DNA from: Chara braunii
Lineage: Eukaryota > Streptophyta > Charophyceae > Charales > Characeae
DNA: 37,072 nt
Assembly: GCA_003427395.1 (NCBI GenBank)
Contig: BFEA01000001.1
Span: forward strand, 1,647,440 to 1,684,511
Reading direction: 5' to 3'
Positions within the stretch are counted from its first letter, which is position 1. Each line of letters starts with the position of its first letter. Positions 10,628 through 21,809 of the stretch are shown here, in pieces. The translations under genes and the position numbers were made by a program. The notes below the pieces were generated by a model that ran no database searches, was not told where the DNA came from, and was given only the letters and a program-made list of their open reading frames with translations.

Positions 10628-13345
10628 CTAACCGTACTGGTTTTCCTTATAAAGCTGAGCTCTACCCCCATCTGCGATCCTCTCTACTATTCTACCTTGC
10701 CTATCGTACATCCTCTCATCCCTCTTAGTAACCCTTCCAGCAGCCTTATCCTCGAGGAACTTCGGACATTCAAGAGTTCTGTGCATGCCGTCTCGGAAAT
10801 AGAAACACATATTTTTCGACTTCCTCTAAAACTTTTTATTCTTCTTCCCATGTGGATCTGAGGACTTGGAAGCGACTGTCATGGTTGGATGGCTCGTGGC
10901 TTCCTGCTGCTGCTGCCTAGAGACATGCTCTCTCGAACTTGTCCCTGTGGCCCAAAAACCCAACTGGGTCCTCAACACTCCCATCTCTGGTACACGCTCG
11001 GGAGTATCCAGTCTCTGAGGTCTCTCCAGTGGCATATCCACCTCCATTGCGGCTACTAGCTCATCCAGGTGTAACGCCTCCCTCTTTTCCGCTTCAGGCT
11101 AAGTAGGTACGACTGCCCCTGTAAGGGTACGTCCCTGCACTTCTATCAGGGTTTCAAGGAACTCTTCTGCAGACCCTTCCTCAACAAGTGGGGGCTGAGG
11201 TTCCTGAGTTGGCCCCTCAACAGGAGCCTCAAATGGCATAGGGGTCTCTTGTTGCGCGACTAACTTTGTGGGGGTCTTGAACTCAAAGCTTCACTCTTCA
11301 GCCTTCCTCTTTGTCTCTGCCTCAGTCGGCTCCGGGAATACCTTTTTCAACTTCTCCTGCTGAGAAGGCTTTGCTGCTCCTCCTTGACCAAACAATCCCT
11401 GCACCCCCTCACCCTAAATACCGTATCTACTCTGCTCGGTCCAATCGACCACCTTGGTGGCCAAAAGCCTCTCCACTGCAGCCGCCATATCCTGGGGCTT
11501 CGTCTCCCATTCAACTTCCTTAGCTTCCATGTGCATCCTCCAGGCAAGGTTTACAGCCTTCTCCTCTGCTAGTTCAGTAGTCAGCTGCTCCACTTCCATC
11601 TTCCTGATCGCCAACTCGTCACTGAGTAAGGTGTATCGGAGGAAGGATGTGGTAGCCGCCTGGCGTATCCTCTTATCCACCCGCTCAATTGTCATCCTGG
11701 CGCCGGAAAGTCCCAAATCTCCTGCCTCTCTCGCCTTATCTGCCCTGTCGTCGGCCTGCCCCGTCTCTTGCGACCTCTGGCGGGCTGCATCCCTCCTACT
11801 CACGTATCTGACCCACATCTCGTCGATCCTTTGCTCACTCGTCCTGGGATCGACTGGCAGTGCAGACTCTACCGCTGCATCCTCCATCTCGACTTTTCTC
11901 TCGTATATCTCAGCTAGGCGTGCTTGCACCCCGGCAGACTTCTCCTCCGTAGTTTCCCTCTGTGGCCTCCATGTCGGCACTCGGTGGGTAGCTCGAGCAG
12001 AGGCCTCGGCACTTTTCCCTCTCTCAGCACGCGGTGATCCCAGGGATGGCTCAATCGGGGTGGGCAACTCAATATTTGGGTGCTCGGACGCGTGCGCGGC
12101 CAATCGAGAATCAATAGTCACGCGGGCCTCAACTCTCCACCCCTCCTCTGGCCGGACCATCTCTGCCCTTCGTCTGGGCGACATAATATCCTCCTGCGGG
12201 GGTATTGAAACCTCACCACTGTCTGGTTCAGGAATTCCTTCCAGCCAGGCCTGCTGCACCTGCTCCGGAGCTGGGGTAGGAGGAGTATTTTCTTCAACTG
12301 TAATCACCTCCTCAACTTGTGACCTCTCTTGCTCATGTGGCTCGGCCTCTGGCTCAGGGCCCTGCGGCTCCCCCATTGGTGGCTTAACCGGATCCACGCT
12401 CAATTGTGGGTCCCCCCACTGAGATGCATCAAGGTGGGCCTCTAGACTTCGGAATGGCGTCTCTGATGGTCCACCCTCTTCCCGCTCCGGTGATCGCAGC
12501 GACGGTCCCTGCAGATCACTGTTGGTGATCGTACCACTTGCCTAAGTCCACAAGCAGGGAATGACTCCATTGCTTGAGTAGGCACCGCTGACTCCCCCTC
12601 TCGCCGCGCTAAAACCTTTCGGCCTTCCTTAGTCGCGATGGCCTCCCCTGGTTTAGGATCCCTCGTCCTCTTACTCCTCCGCCTCCTCTTGACCCTGGGC
12701 TCTGGCCTATCAGGCTCTGGCTGTCGGAACGCCTGTCGCAACTGAGCCTGACAATCCTCCTAACTGCTTGCCCTATCCCGGATCTGCCTCGCCACTAGCC
12801 TCTCTGCCCTTTTGGTCCAAAGGAGCAATGTCTACATCCACTCCTCCTGTGCAATCCCCTGATTGCGCATATACCGCTCGCTCGTAGGCTGTGATGAACT
12901 CCTCTACATTGCCTTCCTCCAATCGGATAGGAAAGCCATCGTGCCCCATCGGCGAAGCCCTCAGCCTCTGCATACCTGCCTCTACATCTGGCCAGGTCAA
13001 TGCCTCCTTAGGGATATATGAGATAGGCTCCTCAAAACGTCCAGCTCCCCTCAGGTTCCGTATCATCTCCAAAGTGGTCCATCCTCTCCATGTCGCATGG
13101 CCCTGATAGGCGTCAAAGAAAAGCTTTATGTTACCATCATCAAAAACAGGCGTGGACTCTGTTCTGAATGGCCTGCGCTGGTCGTCTCCCCTATATGCTC
13201 CTAGGGGTCTCTGTCGTGGCCGTGCATCCCTCCCGCCCCTCTGCATAACTGTCTTCGAAAAGTCAAATCTGCACAACAGGCGAGAGAAAGCAAACAGGCA
13301 CACAGTATAGTCAGCAAGCAGGTCCATCAGATCTACAGCGAACAT
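10628..13345 (-). pseudogene. ORF3 of element A: long extra ORF after integrase, Gag-like ending
   Basis: About 906 codons, almost all in one frame, from ATG at 13345 to the stop at 10628, starting ~108 bases after the end of pol. The main open pieces are 13345-12773, 12403-11414, 11047-10826 and 10810-10628. They are joined in the same frame except for a shifted patch around 12741-12540, with about five nonsense codons in all. An internal Met at 13246, just before a basic arginine-rich stretch, may be the true start. In order: a hydrophobic/basic N-terminus; a helical segment around residues 72-160 (FFDAYQGHATWRGWT, RLEEGNVEEFITAYERAV); a long acidic proline-rich part; a helical charged region (LAIRKMEVEQLTTELAEEK) likely to be coiled coil; a glutamate/proline-rich part; and near the C-terminus CFYFRDGMHRTLEC. 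That last motif has exact CX2CX4HX4C spacing, with the second Cys replaced by Phe. I infer a second Gag-like protein. I do not recognise the family. Confidence 0.55.
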
Positions 13346-13452
13346 TCCCCTAATCTAAACACACCTACCCCTCATTCCCTTCTTTCTAGTCTAACCAGGC
13401 CATGCGACACTTTGAGACAAGGGTTCATCCTAAGGGGTATAGAGTTATTTAC

Positions 13453-14952
13453 CTATTCCCTGGCCACAAATTTCTTCAACCTCGTCCCTTACACCCAATC
13501 CTTCCATTCAGTTCCATCCAACACCTCGATCGGCTAGGCTCCGAACTCGCCGCATCGCGCAATCTTATAGGGTCCCAACCACCGTTTATCGAGTTTCCTC
13601 GACCACTGCTTTTCCAAAGAGGAATCGTACAGCAATATGACGTCCCCAACTGCCAATGGTTCCTTTCGCACTCGCGCCATCTGATCCCATAACATCTTAT
13701 CCTCCATGCGGCTCCTTTCCACCTGATTGGAGGCCTCCCGTATCCTTTCTTTAGCAGCGCCCACCTGTTGAGCTCGAATATCGAGCAACTCTTCGAAAGA
13801 CGGGTTGGTCTCAAAGTCTTGGCGCCTCCAGGTTTTCAAGAAGCTTTCTATGGGGAAGGTGACATGTCTCCAATACCACATAGTGGCTGGCGCGTACTTA
13901 GTAGTCCTCTTTACCGTGACATTCTTAACGAAGAGGGCTGCTCACAGGAACTTCGACCACTGACCGGGTCTACCTTCCGCCCACTTAGCTAGAAGATTCA
14001 TGATAGTGCTATGCCCCCTTTCCACTGGTGCGTTTGCTTGGGGATGTGTAGCGGTAATATAATTCGCCACTACTTCATACCCTGCAAGCAACGTTTGCAC
14101 CTCTCTGCAAGTAAACGACGATCATTGATCCATCACGAACTCCTTGACGAAAGAATAGCGTAGGTAGTACTCCTCGATGCAGCTTGCCAAAACTAGGCCG
14201 GTCTTCGTGCGAATGGCCCGACCGTCCACAAACCCAGTAAGGCTGTCTCGCGCATCGAAGATATAGTTATATCCATTCTTCGCAACTGGCATGAAGAGCA
14301 GATCCAGATGTACAACTGCGCCTACCTCTCTTTCCAACCTTGGGTGTAAGGGTTCCCCTGGCCTCTGCGCCAATCTCTCTTGGCATAGTACACAGGACTG
14401 GCAATACTTGATAACCATGTCCAGCATTCCACTCCAGTAATATAGTTCGCTTATCTTAGCGTACGTGGCATTTACCCCTTTGTGCCCTCCTGCTATACCG
14501 TCGTGCAATGCAGCGATAATATCGATCTGTCGGTTCCTCCCACACACAATCCGCTTGGGATTCTCCACTTGTCGTTTTGTAAACAAATGGTAATCTCTTA
14601 CCACATAGAGATGCCTCATCTTTTGTGCCTTAGCACTTGCATCTCTGTCCCTCATCTCACAGGACAGGAGTAGCCCCAATTCAAGGTAGATTCCATCATA
14701 TTTTTCCGTACGAAAAACTTTTTTGATCTCCCCTTCTTCAAATTCATCATCCCGACTTTCAGGCACAAAATCCTTGCCTTCGACCAGATTCAATGAGCCT
14801 CTTTTATCGAAGTCCCCCTGCAGAAGCGTATTCGTGAGAAGATACATCCCTTTCATCAGTTGTTCATACTCCTCTACTTCAGTAGGGCCTTCCTCTATCG
14901 TCCTTACTTCTTCCACCAAACTATATGTATCTGCCAGTGCCAATTTCATCAT
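13453..14952 (-). pseudogene. pol: Integrase, element A (broken)
   Basis: Inserts the cDNA copy into the genome. The first 276 codons (14952-14122) hold the N-terminal zinc-binding part: HDGIAGGH, an ELYYW helix and CQSCVLC. The core follows, with the first catalytic Asp in HLDLLFMP and the second in FVMDQ. A TGA follows two codons after that Asp, where element B has an arginine-glycine pair. The same frame continues through HPQANAPVER, which carries the catalytic Glu, to a second TGA near 13950. Then comes the C-terminal part with KLDKRWLGPYKIA, the GPY/F module, around 13600-13560. A frame change and further stops follow, to about 13453. No chromodomain is visible. The stops fit CpG decay and point mutation of an old copy. 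It lies between RNase H and ORF3. Confidence 0.8.
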
Positions 14953-15149
14953 CCAGTGAACGTCCTTGCCTCCTCATGGGTCCTCCTCCTGAAAGGGCTT
15001 GAGAACTAACTCCGCCTTTTGCTCATACCCCCTAGGTGCTAGCCATATGGGGTGACTGACACAATTAGGCACCCACAAGGACCACTCGTTTATATGGAGT
15101 CGGACGTCCTCTTCTTGGTCCAAAAACCCATCAACTGGTGGAGTGTCTT

Positions 15150-15776
15150 CTACTGACTCCTGATCTGGCCTGTCCCAGTTAATGCAGCTGCCCTGTTCTT
15201 GTCCCTCATAATTCTCTCCAGCTCAAAATTAAACATTAAAATGTACGCCAACCATTTTGCGACGGTTGGGTCAGATGGAGTATAATTCTCCAGGGAACAG
15301 GCGAGCGCAGTGGGGTTCATCCTCAATATGAACCTCCTGCCATAAACATAGTTCCGATAGATCCTCAGGCAGTGGAGTACTGCAAGCGTCTCCTTTTTAA
15401 ACTGGGAGTAGTTCCTCTCAGTCATATTAAGCGTCCGACTCTCGAGTCTTAGCGGTCTCTCCTTTCCTTCAGCATCTGCCTGAACCAAGACTCCTCCCAG
15501 GGCAGTTGGTCCAGTGTCCGTCTCAATGATGAATGGCTTCACCTCTGTAACCTCATAGTTCGGCGCCCCTAACACCAACTCTCCTTCTTTGAATTCCTCC
15601 TTCATCCTCTTTACAGCCTCTTCCTGATCTTCACCCCAAACCCATTCCTGATCCTGACGCACTAGCTTCCGCAAATGCTCAGTCTTGGCGGCAAAGTCTT
15701 CACGAAACTCCTCCAAAATCCACAAGTCTCGAGGAAGCTCCTCACATCTGTTATTGAGTGGAAGGGTACCGGTCAC
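15150..15776 (-). pseudogene. pol: RT connection and RNase H, element A
   Basis: 208 codons in a frame shifted from RT. The start of the piece corresponds to the RT thumb (AAKTEHLRKLVRQDQEW). RNase H begins at FIIETDTGPTALGGVL, which holds the first catalytic Asp, followed by FKKETLAVLHCL with the catalytic Glu. The third acidic position reads LRMNP where element B has LRIDP. The last reads NRAAALT where B has NRADGMS. Two of the four expected acidic residues are therefore gone, so this copy should be inactive. The family normally degrades the RNA strand of the RNA-DNA hybrid during reverse transcription. Confidence 0.8.
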
Positions 15777-16831
15777 TCGACGATCTTGTTTGTTTTCTTC
15801 ACATCTGGCCTCCGACCACTCTCATTACAGACAAAGCCCAAGATGGTAGTTTCTCCCATGCAATGCTTGGATTTTGGGCCACTTGCTGAAAGGTTGTACT
15901 CTACCAGTAGGCTCGGAACCCGATCAAGGTCCTGAATATTCCTCCAGACAAAACGCCTTACTCCAGGCATCACTTCGTCTTCCTCTCTCGCTCTCGGAAC
16001 CTTGACCGCCAAATCATCAATATAAGGTTGAGTGATGTGCGGACTGACCGTCTGCATGGCCCTAGTCATATGTCTTTGCACCATCGCCACTACATTGGTC
16101 CAGCCTTGAGGGGCTGCATTCATATGAATTAGCCCTCTTGGCGTATGCATTGTCGTTACTGGCCTATCCGGCGAGTACACAGGAAACTGGTCATATCCAG
16201 AATAAAGGTTTATAAGCGAGATTATAGGCCTCCTTGCACATGACTCTGACAATGCGTCCGCGTTCGATAATCCTCCCGCGTCTCGCACTGTCACGACATT
16301 TAGCCGTTGCAAGTCCTATGCCCACCGCAGCGTCCCATTCGGCTTAACGAAGCAAAACCACGGGTAAGCATACGGTCTGCTGGAATAGTTAGCAACATGC
16401 GTGCACATCTTTCCATCTAGGTAGTCCACCAGCACCTTTTCCTCGTCGGGGTTAGGATATCGCGCGCCTCTTAAATTTTATGGTTCATGTGGAACGGTGT
16501 GGATCCGAATCATCCAGATCTTGTCCATATCCAGCCTCCCACGATGATCGTCATTAAAGGCGTACGCGCGATGCCTCTTCTTCATTAACCCCACCATCAG
16601 AGTCTTCTCTTGGGGTGAAAGGAAGTCAGGCTCTCCAAGTATCTGCTCCCCTTCATTCTCATCATTGATACGGCATGAATCGCTCGATGCCTGCTCCCTC
16701 ATACGCCGTATCAATCCTCGTTCCCATTCGTAATAGGCCTCCTCATCTTCAGTAACGAGCACGGGAACTGGGCGACACTTCTTATCTATCGTCTTGTACC
16801 GCCTTTGGGAGCCCTGCTTAAGCTGTCCCCT
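15773..16831 (-). pseudogene. pol: Reverse transcriptase, element A (broken)
   Basis: Copies the element RNA into DNA. The frame begins right after the slippery heptamer and runs through KQGSQRRYKTIDKK, the open piece 16762-16478, a stretch with in-frame TAA and TAG, and the open piece 16312-15773. RT motifs follow the gypsy order: DLQRLN; ISLINLYSGYDQF, where the first catalytic Asp is replaced by Asn (B has SDLYSGYDQ); APQGWTN, in place of the common PFGLTNA; and QPYIDDLAVK, the intact YxDD box. The copy is dead by stops and by the lost Asp. The frame is -1 relative to protease, as in element B. Confidence 0.82.
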
Positions 16832-18033
16832 AAAAAATATCGGCTTGTTGTTTGTGCATAAGCCATCGCAGGACCTCCTCTTCCACCGGGAAGCCGATAG
16901 ATCAATTCCACCTCCCCTGTCTGAGGGCCTTTCAAAACTTGCTCTCTCAATGCCTTGATTGCCTCGGGGTCCACCATGTCATGTGCTGCCACTACTTCCA
17001 TGACCTTATTCACATCAATGAGGCCTAGTGACAGTACTTCGTCCCCTCTCTCCTCCTCAGGCGCCTCTCAGAGCCTCTGCCGCTCGTTCTCAGATTCCTC
17101 ATAAGTGAACGAGTCGAGGTTAGGCCTATTCCTTCCACTCCCTGACCCTGTGTTCCGGCATGTGATAACCTCATAATTTCCACAGGCCGGATCACTTATC
17201 AGGAGGATCATTCCGTCATGCTTGTTGAAGATCAGAGTCTCTGTCCTGCACAGGAACGATCTCCCCAAGAGTATAGGATGATCAACGTCTGGCATGACAA
17301 AGAAGCAAGCCCTCGTTCGCAGTCTGCTGATCTCCACAATCACATTGGATGTCGTGCCACAAAAGACCACCTTGCAATTAGCGCCATGCAGTACCCCGTG
17401 GTCCGAGCGATCGACCTCCAATCCCAACATAATCGCATCTCTTTCCCGGATGATATTCATCTCGGCGCCCATGTCCACCATCACAATACACTTCTGGTCC
17501 CTCACCACCAAATCCACCAACCCACATGCCACACATTTCCAATCCATCCTCGTTCCTGCTTCCGTCCATCCCACTTCTCTTGGCAGGATTGTACTCAAAT
17601 GGACGTTGAACACCAACCTCCGCGAGAGTCGTCCCTTCAGGCTATCTCGGAGCCTTGGGGCGGACTCCAGAATATCCTTTAGGTTCATAAGGTCATTATG
17701 ACCTTCTAGAAGCTTGTCCACCATTTTTTCCACGTCGAAACCCTCTTCTAGCCGAACCGCGTATTTCTTCCTTTTAGGTACGCAGTCGCGCTGGCTCGGC
17801 TCGGCTTCCTCCTGAGTCCCTCTCTTTCTGGCCCTTAGCTCCACTCGCCGATCTTCCTCTTGCCGGAGCCTCTCATCCTGCTCATCGTCATCCTCCTCTT
17901 CCTCTTCCGGGACCTCAACTACTTTTTTCCTGCGTTCGGGCTCAGGTTCCCTTCGAGGGGGTGCCTGACTGGGTACTTGACTGGTACCAACCTTACTCTG
18001 GCCTCTGGTTCGTGCCGCCTGTGGCACTCTTCC
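16786..18033 (-). pseudogene. pol: Protease-region protein (Pro), element A
   Basis: Follows the gag TAA in the same frame and runs to a stop at 16786, broken by one TGA at 17068. It starts with a charged linker rich in Glu, Asp and Arg. Around 17520-17450 is the retropepsin-like active site IVMVDMGAEMNII, where the usual D-T/S-G is D-M-G. A beta-rich domain follows, with the conserved HPILLGRSFL near its end. Retropepsins cut Gag and Pol polyproteins as dimers. The C-terminal part (NKVMEVVAAHDMVDPEAIKAL onward in part) is a helical linker ending at the frameshift site. Element B has DTG, so the Met here is probably a decay mutation. Confidence 0.75.
16831..16837 (-). promoter_or_regulatory. 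Putative -1 frameshift heptamer T TTT TTA, element A
   Basis: On the coding strand the protease frame reads TAT TTT TTA, giving the classic X XXY YYZ slippery heptamer, the same seven bases as in the HIV-1 gag-pol site. The protease frame stops 45 bases later (16786), while the -1 frame opens into RT. Element B has the identical heptamer at the same point. I see no convincing downstream pseudoknot by eye. Confidence 0.65.
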
Positions 18034-18036
18034 TTA
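18034..18036 (-). promoter_or_regulatory. In-frame TAA between gag and protease, element A
   Basis: The gag frame ends TAA and the protease frame continues at once in the same frame (TCG TAA GGA AGA). Element B has a TAA at the equivalent position, also in frame. This suggests suppression or readthrough rather than random decay. Confidence 0.5.
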
Positions 18037-19962
18037 CGAAGTTGAGGGCCTATAGGTCATCCCTGACCTAGGGCCTGATCCCACCGTCGCAACCCCAGGA
18101 TACCCCTGCTGCCTTGGCGCCGATCCAGATCGGGATTCGTAGAGGAAGACTCCAGGGAGGTTGGCCTTCCATTCCTGGGTCTCATCACATAAGTCTTTCA
18201 ATTTCTGCTGGTACCTACTCACTTTTCCCAGCAGATCTTCCATTTTCTCCAAGATGGTTATGGCCAACTCTCTCATCTCTCCCAATTCTTCATCATCCGA
18301 TTCAACGACTATTGACTCTTCCTTTATAGTCCCTGCCTTTAGTCGCTGGGTAACCTCCTCACTTTCCTCCACGATCTCCTCGATCCTTACGGTAGAGCAT
18401 TGCCTTTCTTGCCATAATCTAAACATCACCGGAGGTGCTGGCCCTGGCACTGCTCGCCTAAGGGCCTCTTGCTTGACCCCACCCAGAGTCTTTGGGTCAA
18501 TATATTTTTCGACCTTATCGTATATGTCGCCGTCCATATTGGTGGAGATCAGTCCGGAAAGTTCGTCATCTCGCCGGTGTTGGCAAAATCGTATGGTATG
18601 ACCTATAACGTCGCAATGCTGGCAGATGGCATTCCGCCAATCAAAGCGGGCTCTTCCATATCCCTGGCCCCCTTCCTGACCACCTTGGTTGCCCTGACCC
18701 TGACCTCCTTGGCCATTCCATCCTCCACCACGGCCTCCGCCATTTCGCCCTTGTCCTCTTCCTCCACCTCCTCGCCCACCTTGGCCTCTATCGTCATTCC
18801 CGTGTCCACCCTGTCCCTGGTCCCCCGCTCCTGCCACGCTAGCCTGTGATACTTGCTGCGTTTTGCCCCTGAGCCGCCGGAAAGCTTGGTGACCCCGTAC
18901 TCGAGGGCAGGTCCGAATAAGGTACCATCTGCTCTGGGGAATTTTGGCCTCCTCCCCATGAGTTGTAGGGGTTACACATGGGTCAGGGTGCCATTGGGCA
19001 GAAGGGCTGCCACTGTCCATATAGGAATGGAGGCCCCATTTGTGAAGGCATTGCTGATATAGACGAGCCGGCGGCATTTGGCGATGGCGTTACAATCGCT
19101 TGTGGAATCTGCCCTTTTCTAGAGCCTTACCCTCCTAGCAATAAATAGCGCTGCTTACGCTGCGCCTTACTGAGGACTTGGGATCCCTTCTCCTCCTCGC
19201 CATAGTCTTCCTGCCCAGCTTCCTCTCTTACACCCTCTTTCCCCTGACCTTGGATGATGGTCACCACCTTTCTCTGTTCTATCTGGTCTTTAGCAATCCC
19301 CAACTCTAATAGAACATCCGATACAACCTTCTTCATATCCGGGGCTCTCGTAGTCCCCGCATCCCGTTCCTTGCGCTTCTTCCTGTGCTGGCGCATTTGG
19401 AACTGGTGGACCTCGTCCAAGTCACCTTCCTATACTCCTTTGTCAATCGTAACCCAGGTAAGCTTTTCACCTCCTCCTCCTTTGCTTGTGAGTTCCTGGG
19501 CCTCCGTAGATTTGAACAACCCGAGGAAGATGGCACACTGCTCCTCTTCCGAAATCCCCGAGACCATCCTTGCCTTTTTCTTAAAATCCTCGGTCAGTGC
19601 CCCAACGGTGGTGTAGTCATTCCTGTTAACAGCTTCCATATCTGCCGCCGTTAGCAGCCCATCACCCAACCGATATTTTCTCTGCATCCCATCTTTAAAT
19701 CAGGACCAACTGTCATTTATTGTCGTTATAACCTTCTTGACTTCTTTAAGTACTTCAAGACACGCTGAAACTTCACCGCGTCCGCTACTCCAACCATCGC
19801 CTACTCGACCAACTCGAGCCAATCTGAGACTTGCTCCCCCTTGAACAAGCAGGTTTCAACCTTCGAAACCCTACCACGGGCCAGATCTCGCCGATCCAAA
19901 GCCTCGACCAAGTCGTCGAGCGTTATCTTATTCCCACCATCGGCAGAATTTGCTTCAGCCAT
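18034..19962 (-). pseudogene. gag: Gag, element A (broken)
   Basis: Structural protein that packages the element RNA. The ATG at 19962 opens a frame starting MAEANSADGG, which resembles the Gag start of element B (MGDASANGG). Stops and shifts follow. The piece 19687-19430 has LGDGLL, NRNDYTT and CAIFLGLFKS, all with clear counterparts in B. The piece 19420-19127 is helical and basic. The piece 19077-18034 is a glycine/arginine/glutamine-rich tract followed by a perfect CX2CX4HX4C zinc knuckle (CQHCDVIGHTIRFC), then an acidic helical tail ending at the TAA. Only ~350 bases lie between the primer site and the ATG, so A has no room for the ORF0 seen in B. Confidence 0.8.
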
Positions 19963-20309
19963 TTCTTCTAGACTTTAGAGTTACAACCCCTGATAAGAAA
20001 AAATAGCAATTACTCCATTCAGCAACTAATCGGCTTTGTAATATCATTACTGACTTCGACATCACTTAGCCTACCCACATGACCACCAACTTAAATTCAC
20101 CCTTTTTTCTAACCTGGGCAGGGACTAGTTTTACCTGAAGCTTCAAACTTTTTACGTCCTAAGGAAAATCTCCCAACCTTAATCCGACTCTTCCTAGAGT
20201 AATCCTTTAAACTATTAACTTCTTATATAAGCCAAATTCACATGTCGTTCTGCCTAGATCGCCCAACTACCCTTAGCCTGGGTTCGATCTCTTCAGGACC
20301 TCAAAATGA
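19963..20309. other. Leader between primer site and gag, element A
   Basis: Untranslated leader of element A on the minus strand, AT-rich, with no open frame that I can support. In element B the equivalent place is about 2.6 kb long and holds ORF0. Confidence 0.5.
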
Positions 20310-20329
20310 GATCCCCTGCAACGGCGCCC
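20310..20329 (-). other. tRNA primer binding site, element A
   Basis: On the + strand this reads GATCCCCTGCAACGGCGCCC, which differs at two positions from what I remember as the 3' end of plant tRNA-Asp (GATCCCCGGCAACGGCGCCA). It lies three bases from the start of the right LTR, the expected place for priming minus-strand synthesis. Confidence 0.75.
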
Positions 20330-20472
20330 CCTTGTCGAGCACATCGGTCCGGCACCACACAAGGCAGCACGGGACCCTCCCGGCCTCGTCACGCAGAAGT
20401 TGGTTTAAATCCTCGTCGCGAATATACACATGGAGTTTCCGCAAGCCGCTCCAGCTGAGTGCGCCAGCCATA

Positions 20473-20513
20473 CCTCTCGCGAGCCCCTACGACAGGATAG
20501 GGCCTACGAGAGG
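20473..20513 (-). promoter_or_regulatory. U5/R stem-loop, element A right LTR
   Basis: CCTCTCG (20473-20479) pairs exactly with CGAGAGG (20507-20513). Inside, CCCTA (20485-20489) pairs with TAGGG (20498-20502) around the loop CGACAGGA. Equivalent hairpins exist in both LTRs of element B with paired changes in the arms, which supports a real RNA structure. Confidence 0.7.
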
Positions 20514-21809
20514 CACGACTCACCTCCACCTTACAGGAGTTGTCACCTCCCTTCGGTGGGCGTATCCCCGCCGAGCTACCAGTCCACAGTACGAAAGCAG
20601 ATCAGTTGCAATCGCAGAGCCGAGGGCGTTTCTCGTTCGCTATAGCATAGGGGTTACGCGCGGCATTACGCCTCTATCGGACCCGCACGCGAACCGTCAT
20701 CTTGGGGGGCTGAAGTCTCAAGCGCGACTCGACGTCGATCGACTAGGACGTATCCCACTCACCACACGCACACCACTCTAGCAGACACAAAAATAAAACA
20801 CATACGCATACGCACACATATACGAAACGACAACGGACAAACGACGCGACAACACTCCTAGTCCCTTCAGTAGCCATCTCATAACCTTCTAACGTGGAAA
20901 TTGGATAGGCATCGCGCGCGAGACTTAGTATAAAACCGCGCGGACGCAGGGCCTACTCATATCGACTCGCAATTCAAGCGTATGCAAGCGGTCACAATGA
21001 TGACGTACTATGTAATGCCTATAATCAAGCGGTCCTTCGTGGATCCGAGTACCGCTTATGACACGCAAGTGTCAGACTCGAAGTTTCGTGAGGGTTTACC
21101 CCTTCACAATATGGCACGGCTGAAGGAATAGCTGTTCAGTCGCCGCGACACCTTCGGACTTTAAGCTGAGTGTCTCGACAAGCAAGGCAAATAGGCTCTG
21201 TTCGAGGGGAAATCCCTTCCATGCAAAGTCTATTGGGATGTCCAGGACAAGGACCTCGAATCCAGGCCCAAGAACAACGTCCGACTAAGAAATCATTAAA
21301 AAGCATACAACGAAATAGAGGGTTTACCCCTCTTTTCTCAATTTCAACCCCTAATTAAATCCTTAATACGTGGGCTTCCTCGGGTCACGCGAACACCCAG
21401 TATAGGTACACATAAATACATATATATAAAGGGGAGTAAGTATGTGACGATCACTTCTCACAATCACAGTGGGACTCCTCACAGCCATATGTATATGTTT
21501 GATCACAGACAGTCAAATCCAAAATTTGAACGTACCTGCAATCACATCAAAGAGTCAAACAAGAATTCACGCACTACACGGAGTCAACTCCAACCACTCC
21601 CTACACTCATACCCCTCGCTTTAGTCATGCAAACCCCAACCTTTGTCCAACCAACCATAATTAAATACTCAGTTGTTAAATGACCATTTAATGAAAGCCC
21701 GGGTGGAAACCTTAATAAAATAACAAAAGTCATCAGGGCTAAAGCCTTTTAGGTTGAGTATGGAGGATGGATGGGAGTTGAGTCATAAATCGATGAATCG
21801 GAGATCGAC

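Noticed and set aside
11454-12422. 322-codon open frame on the + strand
   Set aside because: It is the antisense shadow of ORF3 of element A: serine-rich low-complexity translation with no domain, while the minus frame has coiled-coil and knuckle features in line with the rest of the element.
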